DNA of 38,009 nucleotides from Candidatus Aegiribacteria sp. (GTDB lineage: Bacteria; Fermentibacterota; Fermentibacteria; Fermentibacterales; JCC-6), in the NCBI GenBank assembly GCA_023138735.1, contig JAGLOY010000012.1, positions 1-38,009 on the forward strand. The letters are read 5' to 3'. Positions 1-8,685 of the stretch are shown here, piece after piece (within the stretch, counting starts at the first letter, position 1; each line of letters opens with the position of its first letter). The notes beneath the pieces are model-generated. The model was not told where the DNA came from. It saw only the letters and a program-made list of their open reading frames with translations, and searched no databases. The position numbers were made by a program, and so were the translations under genes.

Positions 1-2003
1 TTGAGGACATCTTCCACCTTTTCCACACGATCCTTGCTTATCTGGCTGATGTGCACGAGACCATCTGTTCCGGGCATTATTTCAACAAAGGCTCCAAAGT
101 TCATGATATTGGCTACAACTCCGTCGTATATCTGTCCGACCTTAGGTTTTCCGGTAGAAAGCTCTATCAGCTCAAGGGTTCTATTGGCAGCATCGGCATC
201 ATCGGAGAGTACAACTACAGTACCGTCATCATCGATATTAATATCGGCACCAGTTTCTTCAGTAATGGCCCTGATGTTTTTGCCTCCGGGTCCTATCAGT
301 TTTCCAATCATGTCCTTTTCGATCTGAACTGTATATACCCTTGGCGCGAATTCACTGAGCTCCACCCGGTTAGTGTTTAGGACGGTATTCATCTCGCCAA
401 GTATGTACTCCCTGTTCTCCTTCGCTCTATTTATGGCTTCACTGAGGATATCAAGTGATATTCCTTCAACTTTCAGATCCATCTGTATTGCGGTTATACC
501 GTTGGCAGTTCCAGCAATTTTAAGGTCCATATCACCCAGATGATCTTCTACTCCTGCAATATCCGACAGAATAACGTAATCGCTGCCATCGGTTACAAGC
601 CCAAGAGCTATGCCTGCGACAGCATCGGTCAGGGGAACTCCAGCATCCATCAGACTGAGTGAGGCACCGCATATTGTGGCCTGACTTGAAGATCCGTTCG
701 ATTCGAGTATATCCGATACTACCCTTACCGTATAGTTAAAATCAAGTTTGTCTTTTGGCATGACCTCTAAAATGGCCATCTCGGCAAGATGTCCGTGACC
801 GATCTCTCTTCGACCCGGCCCACGGTCAGGTCGGACTTCTCCGACACTGAAGGAGGGAAAATTGTAATGGAGCATGAAATCCTTCGTGTATTCTCCCATA
901 AGAGCATCTATCCTCTGCTCATCCCTTGCTCCACCAAGTGTGACTGCTACGAGAGCCTGGGTTTCACCTCTTGTAAAGAGTGCTGAACCATGTGGGCGGG
1001 GTAATACTCCAACCTCACAGGTTATCTTCCTTACATCACCCTCCCCGCGTCCATCGGGACGCTGGTGATTAAGAAGTTTCTTTCTGGCGACAACCTTCTC
1101 CGCATCGTTTACTGCCTTTGAGATCATTTTCTTCAGTCTATCATCATCAAGATCAGGATATTTACCCGAGAGCTCTTCAAGGGCAGTTTTCTTCGCTGTC
1201 TCTCCCGCCTCTGAAAGGGCGTTCTTGATACCGTTTCCGTATACTTTTTCAAATTCAGGGACAGCGATGGAGCTTACTGCTTCTGCTAAGCCATCCGGAA
1301 CCTCAAAAGCCAGCTCAATTGGACGTTTATCCCTACCAACAGCCTTCTGCAGTTCCACCTGAAGCTCGTTGATCATGGCGGCAGCATCGGCAGCTACCCT
1401 TATTGCTTCCATAACCTCAGCTTCTGAGAGCTGTGCTGTGGAACCTTCCAGCATGACCACATCGGTGTCTTTGACCGCGACCACAAGATCAAGGTCGCTT
1501 TCAATCTGCTGATCAACGGTGGGATTTACTATAAACTCACCGTTCACTCTGCCTATTTTCACTGAGGATACGGGACCATCCCACGGAATGTCCGATATCA
1601 TCAACGCTGAAGATGCCCCGAGCATTCCAAGCAGACTTGGGTCGTTCTGACCATCGGAACTGAGAACAAGGATATAAACCTGAGTCTCCTCCATGTAATC
1701 TGAAGGAAAAAGAGGCCGCAGCGGCCTGTCTATTAACCTTGCTGTAAGTGTTGCATTTTCCTGGGGTCTTCCTTCTCTTTTAAAGAATCCTCCGGGGATC
1801 TTACCTGCTGCATAAGTTCTTTCGCGGTATTCTATCGTCAGAGGGAAGAAAGGCAAATCTCTCAATCCTCCAGATGTTGCGGCTACAAGTACCGCTGAAT
1901 CACCATAGGTTACGTATACTGAACCGTCGGCCTGTTTGGCCATTCTTCCTGTTTCAATTGTAAGTGTTCTGCCTGCTATTTCTTTTTTAACAATTTTTAT
2001 CAT
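1..2003 (-). CDS. pnp: Polyribonucleotide nucleotidyltransferase (PNPase), 3' end cut by window
   Basis: Phosphorolytic 3'-to-5' exoribonuclease of the RNA degradation machinery, cytoplasmic. The ATG at 2003-2001 opens a frame running off the window edge, giving 667 codons. Two RNase PH-like halves are visible (about residues 10-145 and 318-540). The second carries the catalytic stretch GDMDLKIAGT near residue 490. A KH domain with its GPGG loop lies near residue 570. An S1 domain begins near residue 618 and is cut at the edge, so only its last part and any tail are missing. A purine-rich ribosome site (AGGAA) precedes the ATG. It is the last visible gene of the rimP-nusA-infB-rbfA-truB-ribF-rpsO-pnp order, and rpsO-pnp adjacency is very common in bacteria. 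Identification is essentially certain. Confidence 0.97.
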   Translation of the reverse strand, partial: MIKIVKKEIAGRTLTIETGRMAKQADGSVYVTYGDSAVLVAATSGGLRDLPFFPLTIEYRERTYAAGKIPGGFFKREGRPQENATLTARLIDRPLRPLFPSDYMEETQVYILVLSSDGQNDPSLLGMLGASSALMISDIPWDGPVSSVKIGRVNGEFIVNPTVDQQIESDLDLVVAVKDTDVVMLEGSTAQLSEAEVMEAIRVAADAAAMINELQVELQKAVGRDKRPIELAFEVPDGLAEAVSSIAVPEFEKVYGNGIKNALSEAGETAKKTALEELSGKYPDLDDDRLKKMISKAVNDAEKVVARKKLLNHQRPDGRGEGDVRKITCEVGVLPRPHGSALFTRGETQALVAVTLGGARDEQRIDALMGEYTKDFMLHYNFPSFSVGEVRPDRGPGRREIGHGHLAEMAILEVMPKDKLDFNYTVRVVSDILESNGSSSQATICGASLSLMDAGVPLTDAVAGIALGLVTDGSDYVILSDIAGVEDHLGDMDLKIAGTANGITAIQMDLKVEGISLDILSEAINRAKENREYILGEMNTVLNTNRVELSEFAPRVYTVQIEKDMIGKLIGPGGKNIRAITEETGADINIDDDGTVVVLSDDADAANRTLELIELSTGKPKVGQIYDGVVANIMNFGAFVEIMPGTDGLVHISQISKDRVEKVEDVL

Positions 2004-2031
2004 TTTTCCTGTTTCTTCCTTTTTAACCCAT

Positions 2032-2056
2032 TTGCTCCGACTCGCTGCCGGGGCAA
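2032..2056 (-). promoter_or_regulatory. Hairpin in the pnp leader between rpsO and pnp
   Basis: On the minus strand TTGCCCCG and CGGAGCAA can pair with one C-A mismatch around a 9-base loop, about 30 bases upstream of the pnp start. In enterobacteria the pnp leader forms a stem that RNase III cuts and PNPase uses for autoregulation. A similar role here is inference only. No T-run follows, so it is not an intrinsic terminator. Confidence 0.35.
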
Positions 2057-2127
2057 GTTACTACAAGCACCACTTCAACTGAAATCCTCTTTGTCCCATC
2101 AGTGTGCTTAATTCCTCCGAGATACGA

Positions 2128-2397
2128 TTACCTCCTGAGGCCGAGATCCTTAACTATCTTTCTGTAACGTTCGATATCCTTATTCGTAAGATAATTCAGC
2201 AGTTTTCTCCTCTGACCCACAAGCATAAGAAGTCCTCTGTTGCTGTTATTATCCTTCTTGTGAAGTTTCCTGTGCTCAGTCAGGTTCCTTATCCTCTCAG
2301 TAAGGATTGCTATCTGTACTTCCGATTTTCCGGTATCGTTTTCATTATCTCCGAATTTCACGATTAACTCTGCCTTTTTATCGGCTGTTATACTCAT
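2128..2397 (-). CDS. rpsO: 30S ribosomal protein S15
   Basis: Primary 16S rRNA-binding protein of the small subunit, 89 residues, the usual family length. It begins MSITADKK and contains the conserved [11 protein letters not shown] helix-loop and the NRGLL stretch that contacts the central-domain three-way junction. The ATG at 2397 is chosen over an in-frame ATG at 2418. GGAGGA lies 9 bases before it, and the seven extra residues of the longer form are unlike any S15 N-terminus. The first 20 bases overlap the end of ribF, which suggests translational coupling. pnp follows 124 bases downstream, the common rpsO-pnp pair. Confidence 0.97.
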   Translation of the reverse strand: MSITADKKAELIVKFGDNENDTGKSEVQIAILTERIRNLTEHRKLHKKDNNSNRGLLMLVGQRRKLLNYLTNKDIERYRKIVKDLGLRR

Positions 2398-3274
2398 CTT
2401 TCTGGATCCTCCATTCATTCTTCGCTAATTGCCTGACGTTTTCCACATCACCGGCGATAAGCTTCTTAAGCTCTTCAATACCTATTGAAGATGCTGCATT
2501 TCTCAATCTCTTTCTGAAACTAACACTCACTACACTGCCGTAAATATCCCCGACCCGGTGATCCAGCAAATATGCTTCCACCGGTCCCGCGGCGCCTTCT
2601 GGAACGAATACGGCTGCAGGTGCAGATCTGGTTACGCAGCTGGTATCTACATAGCCTGCGTAACTGCCTGGTTCTGGAAGCAATTTGCATCCGGGAACCC
2701 TGACGTTCAATGTGGGAAATCCGATCTGTCTGCCTAGTCCCTTGCCCCTTGAGACCACTCCTGTAATCGAGTAATGCCTTCCAAGGAGTTCTTCCGCATT
2801 CCGGAGTTCTCCATTTTCAAGAAGTAACCGGATCTTTTCACTCTTAACCGGTCCATCTCCACATTCCAGCGGAGGTACAATAATAGTATCAATCTCCTTT
2901 GAAGTACACCACTGATACAGGTATTCCACTGTACCCGACCTGTTTCTGCCGAAATGGAAATCGTATCCCACTACGATCCTGCTGAATTTCTCCATTTCAA
3001 GAAGTTCAGACAGAAATGCATCCGGTGATTTGCAGGCTGTTTCTCTATCAAATGGAATGATCACGATCCTATTCATTCCCAGTCTGCCCAGGATTTCCGC
3101 CCTTTCGGATACAGTAGTGAGCCTTCTAGTCCATGAATTATCCGTAAAGTACTGACGTGTCACAGGTTCAAAGCATACCAGGCATGCATTGCCATCGAAT
3201 GATCTGGCCTTTTCTATTACCTTCAGATGTCCCGTATGTATGCCGTCGAAATTTCCTAATGTAATTGTATCCAT
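2378..3274 (-). CDS. ribF: Bifunctional riboflavin kinase / FAD synthetase
   Basis: Phosphorylates riboflavin to FMN and adenylylates FMN to FAD, 298 residues. The adenylyltransferase domain starts almost at the N-terminus with [12 protein letters not shown] (residues 5-16) and carries [12 protein letters not shown] at 103-114. The flavokinase domain carries [10 protein letters not shown] at 181-190. The usual 12-20 residues before the NFDG motif are nearly absent. The NIGxxPT-like stretch usual in the kinase domain is not recognisable; AAVFVPEG stands near that place. The gene starts 4 bases after truB and its end overlaps rpsO. Position between truB and rpsO is the standard one for ribF in this operon. 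Family assignment is firm; whether both activities are retained cannot be judged from sequence alone. Confidence 0.94.
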   Translation of the reverse strand: MDTITLGNFDGIHTGHLKVIEKARSFDGNACLVCFEPVTRQYFTDNSWTRRLTTVSERAEILGRLGMNRIVIIPFDRETACKSPDAFLSELLEMEKFSRIVVGYDFHFGRNRSGTVEYLYQWCTSKEIDTIIVPPLECGDGPVKSEKIRLLLENGELRNAEELLGRHYSITGVVSRGKGLGRQIGFPTLNVRVPGCKLLPEPGSYAGYVDTSCVTRSAPAAVFVPEGAAGPVEAYLLDHRVGDIYGSVVSVSFRKRLRNAASSIGIEELKKLIAGDVENVRQLAKNEWRIQKDEYNSR

Positions 3275-3278
3275 GTTT

Positions 3279-4139
3279 TCAGTTTCCGGCGAATACGCAC
3301 AGTGGTTTCAGAATACTCCCATCCCCTTCGGCAACAGCCAGCAAGTTATCGTCCTTATCAAGCAGGGCTACTGTGCCGACCAGATTACCGCTTACGTTTC
3401 CTCCATGCGATACGATCATGCGCTGTTCCTCGTCCAGCACCGCTTTCGTGTAATCCCTGAGGACATCTGACATACTGAGCAGAGCTCTTCCGTTGCGAGT
3501 CTCCTTTGAAGCTTCCTCAATGCTGAATGCTCCTATCGATGTTCTTCTGATATCGAATGCAGCTCCGCCTGTGCCAAGTTCATTCCCTATATCGCGTGCA
3601 AGCGCTCTGATATATGTACCCGAGCTTACAGTGACGTTAAGATGAACCTCTGATTCCAGGAGTTTTTCAAGCTTCCAGTTCTCGGTAAACACTTCTCTAA
3701 CAGGTGTTGAGGGCTTCAATCCTTTTCTTGCCAGAGAATACGCCCGCTGGCCGTCAATCCTCACCGCTGAATAATCTGGTACTTTCTGAGTTATAGCCCC
3801 TGTATAGTTACATAATACCTTTAGGATATCCTCATCAGTGATGGGTTGAACGGGTATCGTTTCCAGAATTGTACCACCTGTATCGTCCGTATCGGTTCTG
3901 ATACCAAGTTTAATTCCGAAACTGTAAGTCTTCCCGGAAGATGTCACAAATCTGGATAGTCTCGTTGCTCTTCCGAGAAGTACAATAAGAAGCCCTGTTG
4001 CATCGGGATCCAGGGTTCCGGCGTGCCCGTATTTCCTGTAACCCCATTGCTTTGCAACCCTTTGAGCTGCCTTGCGTGAATAAATGCCGGCTGATTTATC
4101 AAGAAGATATGCCGCACCTGTCATCCGGGGGGATGTCAA
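3279..4139 (-). CDS. truB: tRNA pseudouridine(55) synthase
   Basis: Converts U55 of the T-loop of tRNAs to pseudouridine, 286 residues. The N-terminus has the family pattern AYLLDKSAGIYS. The catalytic block is GHAGTLDPDATG, with the nucleophilic aspartate at residue 44. Downstream RLSRFV and the KTY segment, then SGTYIRALARDIG, match TruB motifs. The ATG overlaps the rbfA stop as ATGA, so translation is probably coupled. The long C-terminal portion (after about residue 215) is less clear and may be a degenerate PUA-like domain. Sits in the conserved rbfA-truB-ribF order. Confidence 0.96.
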   Translation of the reverse strand: MTSPRMTGAAYLLDKSAGIYSRKAAQRVAKQWGYRKYGHAGTLDPDATGLLIVLLGRATRLSRFVTSSGKTYSFGIKLGIRTDTDDTGGTILETIPVQPITDEDILKVLCNYTGAITQKVPDYSAVRIDGQRAYSLARKGLKPSTPVREVFTENWKLEKLLESEVHLNVTVSSGTYIRALARDIGNELGTGGAAFDIRRTSIGAFSIEEASKETRNGRALLSMSDVLRDYTKAVLDEEQRMIVSHGGNVSGNLVGTVALLDKDDNLLAVAEGDGSILKPLCVFAGN

Positions 4140-4480
4140 TCGTTACTCAGCTCCCTCATGATGTTCAGAATCTTGTCACCTTTTTCACCGGATTCATCCT
4201 GAACAAGGGACAGAGCGGGAACCGTACGCATCTTTATCCGGGAAGCCAGCTGGGATCTTAGAAAACCCTTGGCTGATCCCATCGCTTCGAACGCATCCTG
4301 CTTCTCTTTTTCTGTTCCTGCAGTCTCATAGAACAGTGTAGCATGAGAACCATCGCGGGACAGCTTTACTCTTGTTATACTCACGTTTCGCAGTCTTTCG
4401 TCAGATACACTCCTGGACAGTGTTTCTCCAACAATCTGCCGTATATCTACTTCCAGCCTGGATCTTCTTCTATCATCCAT
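4136..4480 (-). CDS. rbfA: 30S ribosome-binding factor A
   Basis: Late 30S maturation factor with a KH-like fold, 114 residues, a normal length. The sequence shows the expected pattern: a basic N-terminal helix (RRRSRLEVDIRQIV), a strand VSITRVKLSRDG, and the helix followed by LASRIKMRTVPAL near the C-terminus, where the family has R-x-P-x-L. A good ribosome site (GGAGG, 8 bases from ATG) lies in the short gap after infB, and the stop overlaps the truB start. The infB-rbfA-truB order supports the call. Confidence 0.95.
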   Translation of the reverse strand: MDDRRRSRLEVDIRQIVGETLSRSVSDERLRNVSITRVKLSRDGSHATLFYETAGTEKEKQDAFEAMGSAKGFLRSQLASRIKMRTVPALSLVQDESGEKGDKILNIMRELSND

Positions 4481-4502
4481 ATGGAATTCCTCCGCAAAGC
4501 TG

Positions 4503-6650
4503 TCAGAGTTGTCTGGCGATGGAGACGATCTCGAAGCTTTCGATCACATCACCAAGTTTAATATCGTTATAGCCTGAAAGACCAATACCGCATTCGAAAC
4601 CGGATTTGACTTCTTTCCTGTCTTCCTTGAAACGCTTCAGTGAACTCACGGTACCTGACCAGATATCAATGCCATTCCGCACAAGCCGTATTTGGGCATT
4701 TCTTCTTATCAAACCACTGATAACGTAGGATCCCGCAATGGTCCCGATCTTTGGAACTCTGAAAAGTTCTCTTACTTCTGCAGATCCAAGGAATTCTTCT
4801 TTCTCTTCCGGTTTCAGAAGCCCTGAAAGTGCCTTATTGATAGTATCTTCAACCTGGTGGATAACACTGAAGATAGCAATTTCCACATCTCTTGCTGATG
4901 CCTCTTCACGGGCTCTGACATCAGGACGAACCCTGAAACCGATAATGATTGCATTTGATGCGGCAGCAAGGTTGACATCGTTGCTGGAAATACCTCCCGC
5001 ACCGCTTCTGATGATGTTGACGGATACTTCTTCATTACCCAGCCTGGAAAGCGTATCTACTATTGCTTCTGCGGTACCCTGAACATCAGCTTTGATAATA
5101 AGGTTCATGGTTCCCTCGTTTTCAACGGATTTCATCCAGAAACCCTCGAGAGATATCATTCTGCCAGCGTGCAGCTCTCTTTCCCTCTGAACGATCTGGC
5201 GTCTTCTGCTGATGCGTTTTGCCTCATGTTCGGAACTCACAGCCACTATTGGTTCTCCAGCGTCAGGAACTTCGGTACAACCTAGTATCTGCACTGGAGT
5301 TCCAGGACCCGCTTCCTTAATTTCATTATCATTTTCATCGTACATTGCCCGAACTCTTCCACGGCATCTTCCTGCCACGAAATCGTCCTCAACCCTCAGC
5401 GTTCCATCCTGGATGATCACGTTGACGACTGTACCGCGCCTTGGATCAACCTCACCCTCAAGAACGGTTCCTTTGGCGGGTCTGTCCGGATATGCTGTCA
5501 ATTCCAGCATCTCCGCCTGCATCAGCAGTTTATCCAGAAGATCGTCGACATTCTCACCTGTTATGGATGATACCTCCGAACAGAGTATTTCCCCTCCCCA
5601 TTCTTCGATAAGAACACTGTGAGATGCAAGATCCTTCTTAATAAAATCAGGATTTGCGGTGGGAAGGTCGATCTTTGTGATCGCAACTACAATAGGAACT
5701 TTTGCAGCTCTGGCATGATCAATGGCTTCCTGCGTCTGGGGCATGACCCTGCTGTCAGCGGCAACGACAAGGATAACTATATCTGTAACCCTGGCTCCCC
5801 TTGTTCGCATCGCTGTGAAAGCTTCATGACCCGGTGTATCTATGAATGTAATCCTCTTATCGTTTCCGAATTTGGATATATAGGCACCGATATGCTGTGT
5901 AATCCCGCCGGATTCTGTAGCAATGATGTTAGTCTGCCTTATTCTGTCAAGAAGTGCAGTTTTGCCATGATCAACATGACCCATCACGGTGATTATCGGG
6001 AATCTGGCCGCTTCAGAACCGCCTATGCTGACTCGCCTTTTCTCGAGTTCCCTGGCTCCGTAGCTTTCAACCACCTCAACTTCAAAATTGAATTCATGCG
6101 CAACCAGAGATACGGTTTCAACATCAAGTCTCTGGTTTGCTGTAGCCATGACACCCAGTTCCATGAACTTGCCAATAACCTTACTGAGGGAAACCTCAAT
6201 CAGTTCCGACAGTTCCGAAGGGCTCGTGTATTCTGTAATACGGATAAACGAAGAATCGCCATCTCTGGTGATTTCCTGCAGCTTTTCAACTTTTTCTTCT
6301 CTGTATTTCTTCCGCTTCTTCTGTCTGGATCTTCCAGTGCCTGAATCAATTTTGGCCAGCGTGTCTTTAACAGTCTTAACTGCTTCCGCTGTTATTCTCG
6401 GCTTTGGACGTCTTTTTTTCTTCTTCCTTTTCTTTCGAACCGTTTTTGTCCGCGCAGCCTCTTTCTCCCGGTCGAACCTGTTCAATACTTTCTGTACGTC
6501 TTCCGGTGTCAGCGAGCTCATATGGCTCTTAACAGATATTGTCATTTCTTGCAGAACCTTGAGCAGCGCCTCACTTGAAAGATTCAGCTCCTTGGCAAGT
6601 TCGTATACTCTCAGCTTCTTTCCATTGCTTTTCTCAGCCAAGGAAATCAC
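4503..6650 (-). CDS. infB: Translation initiation factor IF-2
   Basis: GTPase that brings initiator tRNA to the 30S subunit and promotes subunit joining, 715 residues, shorter than enterobacterial IF-2. The start is GTG at 6650, preceded closely by GGAAGAGG. An IF2_N domain (RVYELAKELNLS) comes first, then a lysine/arginine-rich linker (about 75-120) and a second IF2_N-like segment. The G domain has GHVDHGKT at 224-231 and DTPGHEAF. The NKxD element reads TKID (residues 325-328), a substitution in the guanine-specificity motif. Domains II-IV follow, with the conserved VKSGFECGIGL stretch near the end. It lies between nusA and rbfA, the usual position. Confidence 0.97.
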   Translation of the reverse strand: MISLAEKSNGKKLRVYELAKELNLSSEALLKVLQEMTISVKSHMSSLTPEDVQKVLNRFDREKEAARTKTVRKKRKKKKRRPKPRITAEAVKTVKDTLAKIDSGTGRSRQKKRKKYREEKVEKLQEITRDGDSSFIRITEYTSPSELSELIEVSLSKVIGKFMELGVMATANQRLDVETVSLVAHEFNFEVEVVESYGARELEKRRVSIGGSEAARFPIITVMGHVDHGKTALLDRIRQTNIIATESGGITQHIGAYISKFGNDKRITFIDTPGHEAFTAMRTRGARVTDIVILVVAADSRVMPQTQEAIDHARAAKVPIVVAITKIDLPTANPDFIKKDLASHSVLIEEWGGEILCSEVSSITGENVDDLLDKLLMQAEMLELTAYPDRPAKGTVLEGEVDPRRGTVVNVIIQDGTLRVEDDFVAGRCRGRVRAMYDENDNEIKEAGPGTPVQILGCTEVPDAGEPIVAVSSEHEAKRISRRRQIVQRERELHAGRMISLEGFWMKSVENEGTMNLIIKADVQGTAEAIVDTLSRLGNEEVSVNIIRSGAGGISSNDVNLAAASNAIIIGFRVRPDVRAREEASARDVEIAIFSVIHQVEDTINKALSGLLKPEEKEEFLGSAEVRELFRVPKIGTIAGSYVISGLIRRNAQIRLVRNGIDIWSGTVSSLKRFKEDRKEVKSGFECGIGLSGYNDIKLGDVIESFEIVSIARQL

Positions 6651-6727
6651 CCTCTTCCATCATTTATCTAGTTCCTCAATTCATTTAATTCCAAGCTATT
6701 TACCATATTCAATTCAATGGAAGGCTG

Positions 6728-8116
6728 TCACTCCGCCGCGTTTTCTGTATCAGAATCCCCTTCAGTGTCATCTTCCAGTGCAGCAATCATTGCTTCCTTT
6801 TTCTTCAGGTCAACAGCTATTATTCTACTTTTTGTCACTTCTCTGGCTTCCTTCAGAAGGTTTTTCATTTTTACCGCGCCAACTCCCTGAACTTCAAGGA
6901 TATCTTCCGTCGGGGAATCGAGAATCCTGTCTGCCGAATCAAATCCTGCACGAGTAAGCCTCTCAGCGAGTTTATCGTTCACGCAATCGAACTCGTGAAT
7001 ATCGATTCTCAGCATATCTTCCCATTGTTTTCTGCTCTCCCAGAGAGATCTTTCCTCAACTTCAATTCTGCACCCGACCAGCTTACCTGCCAGCCTTACG
7101 TTATGACCGCCCTTACCTTTCGCTCTTCCTATCTCATCGTCCGGAACTGTAGCTATCATCAGGGTCTCTTCTTCTCCAGTTTCCTGGTTGACCCGTTTCT
7201 CCATCACAACCCTGAGGACTGTTGCCGGGAGAAGAGCGCTGGTTATAAGGAGTTTTCTATCTATAGTCCAGGGGATAATATCAATTCTCTCACCGTTCAG
7301 CTCACGCATGACTGACTGCACCCGCATACCCTTCATTCCGACAAAAGTGCCCACCGCGTCAACTCTGATATCATTGCTTGCCACTGCGATCTTGGTTCTA
7401 ACACCTGCTTCACGGGCAATGGCCATTATCTGAACCACTCCTTCATCAATTTCGGGAGCTTCTCTCTCGAATAGTCTTTTCACAAGAATCGGGGTAGCTC
7501 TTGAAAGAACAAGCTGCGGTTCAGTACTCTCGGGACTTAGAACCTCCACAAGAACAGGGAGTACGGTATCTCCGTGTTCGAACCTCTCGCCTCTGGCTCT
7601 CTCTTCGGGGGGGATTAACGCCTCTATCTGTCCTGCAATACGAACATTGACCCGGTTTCTGTAAACCTGTTGAACCACACACCGTGGAATAAGCTGTCCT
7701 ATCCTGCCTGAGTACTCCTCGTAAACCTTTTCCCTCTCGGCGGATCGCTCAAGTGTGTGGAATTCTCTTCTGAACATGTTAATCGCCGAACGACCGAAAT
7801 CATCAAAGTTGATAGGTACTCCCACCTCATTATCATAATCGGCTTCGGAGTCATACTTTCTGGCTTTTTTTCTTGTAATCTGGAGATGATCCATCTCTGG
7901 TTCAACTTCTTTGACTACTTTCATCAGGGCCAAAATACAGACGTCATCTTTCTTCTGATCCCATATCACTTTGATATTCTGTGGAGTGCCGTATTCATTT
8001 TCGGTTGCTTCTAACAATCCCCTTTTAAGCCACTCAAGCAGAAGTTCCTGGTTAGCGCCTTTGCTTTCTCTAATAACTGCCGCCAGGGCTTCAATTCTCT
8101 GATAATTATCCGACAC
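6728..8116 (-). CDS. nusA: Transcription termination/antitermination factor NusA
   Basis: RNA polymerase-binding elongation factor acting in pausing, termination and antitermination, 462 residues. Start is GTG at 8116 with GGAG seven bases upstream. An N-terminal RNAP-binding domain (1-125) is followed by an S1 domain (about 130-200) and two KH domains (about 225-370; GTFVGMKGMRVQ in the first and GRAKGKGGHNVRLA in the second). A single helix-hairpin-helix region lies near 395-440 (ILEVQGVGAVKMKNLL). The tail is acidic. It lacks the second C-terminal acidic repeat of the enterobacterial protein. It is the second gene of the rimP operon. Confidence 0.97.
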   Translation of the reverse strand: MSDNYQRIEALAAVIRESKGANQELLLEWLKRGLLEATENEYGTPQNIKVIWDQKKDDVCILALMKVVKEVEPEMDHLQITRKKARKYDSEADYDNEVGVPINFDDFGRSAINMFRREFHTLERSAEREKVYEEYSGRIGQLIPRCVVQQVYRNRVNVRIAGQIEALIPPEERARGERFEHGDTVLPVLVEVLSPESTEPQLVLSRATPILVKRLFEREAPEIDEGVVQIMAIAREAGVRTKIAVASNDIRVDAVGTFVGMKGMRVQSVMRELNGERIDIIPWTIDRKLLITSALLPATVLRVVMEKRVNQETGEEETLMIATVPDDEIGRAKGKGGHNVRLAGKLVGCRIEVEERSLWESRKQWEDMLRIDIHEFDCVNDKLAERLTRAGFDSADRILDSPTEDILEVQGVGAVKMKNLLKEAREVTKSRIIAVDLKKKEAMIAALEDDTEGDSDTENAAE

Positions 8117-8151
8117 TTTTAATCTCCTCGCATAACTTTAAACAGCTTTTA

Positions 8152-8571
8152 TCAATCCAGTACTTCCACTGCTTTAACGATATCGTCAGTGGTTACATTC
8201 CTGCCATTCCTGAACTTAAGACATCCATTGCTGTACTCCTCAAGCCAGTCAATAATATTCTCATCCTCTATCTGTACTGACAGCTTTCTTCCGATGGATC
8301 TTATCCAGTCAACCTCCGTATCGAGAAGACGTCCTATTCCAGGTGAACTGACTTCCAGCCTGTAGTTCGAAAGCAGCATCTTGCCATCGATTAGATCCCT
8401 TATTTCACTTGCCAGCTTAGTGCACTCAGAAATGTTTATCCGCCCCGGTCTGTCAACAAGAAGCCTTACCATGTGACTTCTGCCGATGTTCTTCACAGAC
8501 AGATCAACCAGAAGGATGCCAGTTCTGTTTACAATATCTTCTATCAATTCATACAGATCAGAGGAATCCAT
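8152..8571 (-). CDS. rimP: Ribosome maturation factor RimP
   Basis: 30S assembly factor, 139 residues. The N-terminal domain has the family pattern LLVDLSVKNIG followed by VRLLVDRPGRINISEC, then the conserved YRLEVSSPGIGRLL block (about residues 65-80). A small SH3-like C-terminal domain follows. ATG at 8571 has AAGGA three bases upstream. Its leader is unusual: a complete intrinsic-terminator hairpin with a T-run ends only 19 bases before the start codon, so transcripts reaching rimP must either read through that structure or start in the few bases after it. rimP-nusA-infB adjacency is near-universal. Confidence 0.94.
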   Translation of the reverse strand: MDSSDLYELIEDIVNRTGILLVDLSVKNIGRSHMVRLLVDRPGRINISECTKLASEIRDLIDGKMLLSNYRLEVSSPGIGRLLDTEVDWIRSIGRKLSVQIEDENIIDWLEEYSNGCLKFRNGRNVTTDDIVKAVEVLD

Positions 8572-8590
8572 TTATCCTTCATTCAACAAT

Positions 8591-8621
8591 AAAAAATAAA
8601 GGCGGATAGACACCGCCTTTT
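8591..8621 (-). terminator. Intrinsic terminator after the Wzy-like gene, in the rimP leader
   Basis: Read on the minus strand, AAAGGCGG pairs perfectly with CCGCCTTT around a 7-base loop and is followed by ATTTTTTATT, a textbook rho-independent terminator. It lies 56 bases after the stop of the 8677-11715 gene and 19 bases before the rimP ATG. It should separate the polysaccharide cluster from the translation operon, or act as an attenuator for the latter. Confidence 0.8.
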
Positions 8622-8656
8622 GAATCAAACGATTCTTCAGCGCAATCAACAAGTGA

Positions 8657-8685
8657 AATCTAGCTCTTTCCAGTGTTTATGGCAA
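8657..8685 (-). promoter_or_regulatory. Candidate sigma-70-type promoter for rimP-nusA-infB operon
   Basis: On the minus strand TTGCCA (8685-8680) and TAGATT (8662-8657) are spaced by exactly 17 bases. The -35 matches consensus at five of six positions and the -10 at four of six. It overlaps the stop codon of the upstream gene and would place the start of transcription upstream of the terminator hairpin. A small inverted repeat, GAATC/GATTC with a 4-base loop (8622-8635), lies between the two. Prediction only. Confidence 0.4.

Noticed and set aside
5619-6957. Long plus-strand open frames (241 and 289 codons) opposite infB and nusA
   Set aside because: They are antisense to unmistakable conserved genes, have no recognisable motifs and composition unlike a protein; they are by-products of codon use on the other strand.
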